64,000 nucleotides of DNA from Daucus carota subsp. sativus (taxonomy: Eukaryota > Streptophyta > Magnoliopsida > Apiales > Apiaceae), in NCBI RefSeq assembly GCF_001625215.2, contig NC_030383.2:48294380-48358379 (forward strand), given 5' to 3'. Shown here piece by piece: positions 62,451-64,000 of the stretch. The position numbers were made by a program, and so were the translations under genes. Each line of letters starts with the position of its first letter. Positions within the stretch are counted from its first letter, which is position 1. The notes beneath the pieces were generated by a model. That model worked only from the letters and a program-made list of their open reading frames with translations, made no database searches and was not told where the DNA came from.

Positions 62451-62841
62451 ATGCATTATAATTTAGGATAGAATTTGCTAAACTTGTAAGATATTGTGTT
62501 TCGACAGTATTGACTATAATGGTTAGTTATAATTTAAATATATTATTAAAATTGAATATATCAATTCAATGTGATAATAAATGATGTATAATTTTATTCC
62601 GAATTTTTTACATATAGAGATTCGACAAATATATCAATGTATACTAGCCTAGGTTGACTAAAATTATAGATTATAGATAAGAAGAGATAAGGATGGTTTG
62701 AAGTATGATATTTTCAAGACATTCATTATATTTTTTATTTTTAAGATGTCAAATCATTTTTAAGCTAAAAAATTTTCAGGAATGACTCTTGGCATACATG
62801 TTCATGTTGTAAAACATATATATACATATTATTGTAACAAT

Positions 62842-62917
62842 AGATTTTGTAAAACATGTTTTGCAAGATAATACGATTTAGATTTTGTAAAACATGTTTT
62901 GCAAGATAATACGATTT
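62842..62917. repeat. perfect 38-bp tandem duplication
   Basis: Two identical units (62842-62879 and 62880-62917), each containing the palindrome AAAACATGTTTT. Confidence 0.92.
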
Positions 62918-63450
62918 ATGAGATAGTTTGTTACAGAACGTAAGCAGACTAGACTACGAGAACTTCAATAAAATGGTGGACTCCATAAAACTTTATTCTT
63001 ACATCTAGTATATAATATTTTATTTTAAATCTTGTGGACTATGGACTCTACATAAAACTGATCGGTCACGATTAATTTAAAATATATAAATTATTATCAA
63101 TCCATTAAAATTAATAAAATAAATAAACTTTTTTACAATAAATATTAATTATATTATTTTTTTATAAAACGTTGTTTAATAAAAAAAAGAAAATAGTAAA
63201 ACTGAAAATGAAATGAAAAGCAGAAGCGTTAGGCAGTGGATCCAATATGTGGACCGTTGATATTCCAGTCACGCCACTTCACATAGTAACATATGTACAC
63301 ACATAAAAATATACTACTAGTAATTCATGTACGTCTCGGTTCTTGATCAGTCCTCAAGTGCACTTCCACTCTCTCATTCCATAAATATCATTTCACACCT
63401 TTTATACATACATTCCCTGTGTTGCATATTTGCCTTGCAAACCTCTTCAG

Positions 63451-63453
<3 letters not shown>

Positions 63454-63501
<48 letters not shown>
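63454..63501. repeat. (CT)24 microsatellite in a probable gene leader
   Basis: About 24 CT units. It directly follows CTTCAGGTA, which could be an exon-intron junction. The surrounding sequence (63300-64000: CT-rich, then T-rich, TAGGGTTTC) resembles the 5' leader and leader intron of a plant gene whose coding part lies beyond the window. The two ORFs here (63327-63548, 63570-63851) are not supported as proteins. Confidence 0.8.
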
Positions 63502-63506
<5 letters not shown>

Positions 63507-64000
63507 GGGTTTCTTGAGCTTTTCACATTTCACAGTAACCGAGGTTAAAACCCTCAAAATCTTGCTGTTTTGTTACCTCTGACCCATTTTCTTGGTCAAA
63601 CTTTTTCAAATGCTGTTTTTATTCTGGGTTTTTTTCCAAGTATTTTTGTTTCTTTGTGCTGTACATGTGTTGGGTTTTTATTTTTGATGATTTTCAAAGG
63701 TGGAAATGGTAGAAATCTGTGTTTATTCACTCATTTTGTTGTTGTTGAAGCTGATAAAGTAATGTGTTCATGGTCCTGTATGTATTTTTGTGGGGATATA
63801 TGTATATCTTCTTGCATGGTTAGCTTTGTGTATTTTTGGGTTTTTCTATAATCATTTAATTCACATGCTTTGTTGAATGTGCTGTGTAGTTTGCTGATAA
63901 TCTTAATTATACATGGTTTTAAAACCCCATTTTATCTATTTATTTATTTGGCTTTTGTTTACGGCCCTGATATATTTTCTGAAACTAAAATGAGTAGCAT

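Overview
This is plant nuclear DNA, most likely from a eudicot. It is AT-rich, its genes are cut by GT-AG introns, and they encode an organellar peptide deformylase, a plant DRM-type cytosine methyltransferase, GH28 polygalacturonases and a CDR1-like aspartic protease. Mobile DNA fills most of the space between genes and several introns. The species cannot be named from the sequence alone.

Layout. 1-5.7 kb: part of a minus-strand LTR retroelement (internal region, primer-binding site, one long AT-rich LTR). 5.9-6.4 kb: a retroposon with a 16-bp target duplication. 6.8-12.7 kb: peptide deformylase PDF1B (+). 13.8-15.9 kb: a complete polygalacturonase (-), convergent with PDF1B. 18.9-19.9 kb: a Pack-MULE-like element carrying a beta-1,3-glucanase fragment. 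21.1-25.9 kb: proteasome assembly chaperone 3 homologue (+). 26.8-27.8 kb: a MULE-like element holding a 178-bp perfect palindrome and a TTGCAA array. 29.1-40.3 kb: a second, intronless polygalacturonase, now a pseudogene, split by a complete and very young 10.0-kb Copia element (29749-39754; 1201-bp LTRs differing at one position; TSD CATTG). 43-52.2 kb: a DRM-type de novo DNA methyltransferase (+) with a mariner-type and a hAT-type element in its introns. 53.7-55.2 kb: three MITEs. 55.6-57.0 kb: an intronless CDR1-like aspartic protease (+). 57.1-58.8 kb: two more MULE-like elements. 59.2-63 kb: Helitron-like and tandemly repeated AT-rich DNA. The last 0.7 kb looks like the 5' leader of a gene that lies beyond the window.

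The host genes have unrelated jobs: organellar protein maturation, cell-wall pectin hydrolysis, proteasome assembly, RNA-directed DNA methylation and extracellular proteolysis. The two most unusual observations are structural. (1) Three MULE-like elements of unrelated internal content carry an NTAC motif phased at about +15, +45, +75 and +106 from their termini, and a fourth keeps a 30-bp register with a different motif. (2) The Copia element is sown with the near-palindrome CAGCAAGCTG, in its LTRs and in all three reading frames of its genes, which points to a constraint on the DNA or RNA rather than on the protein.
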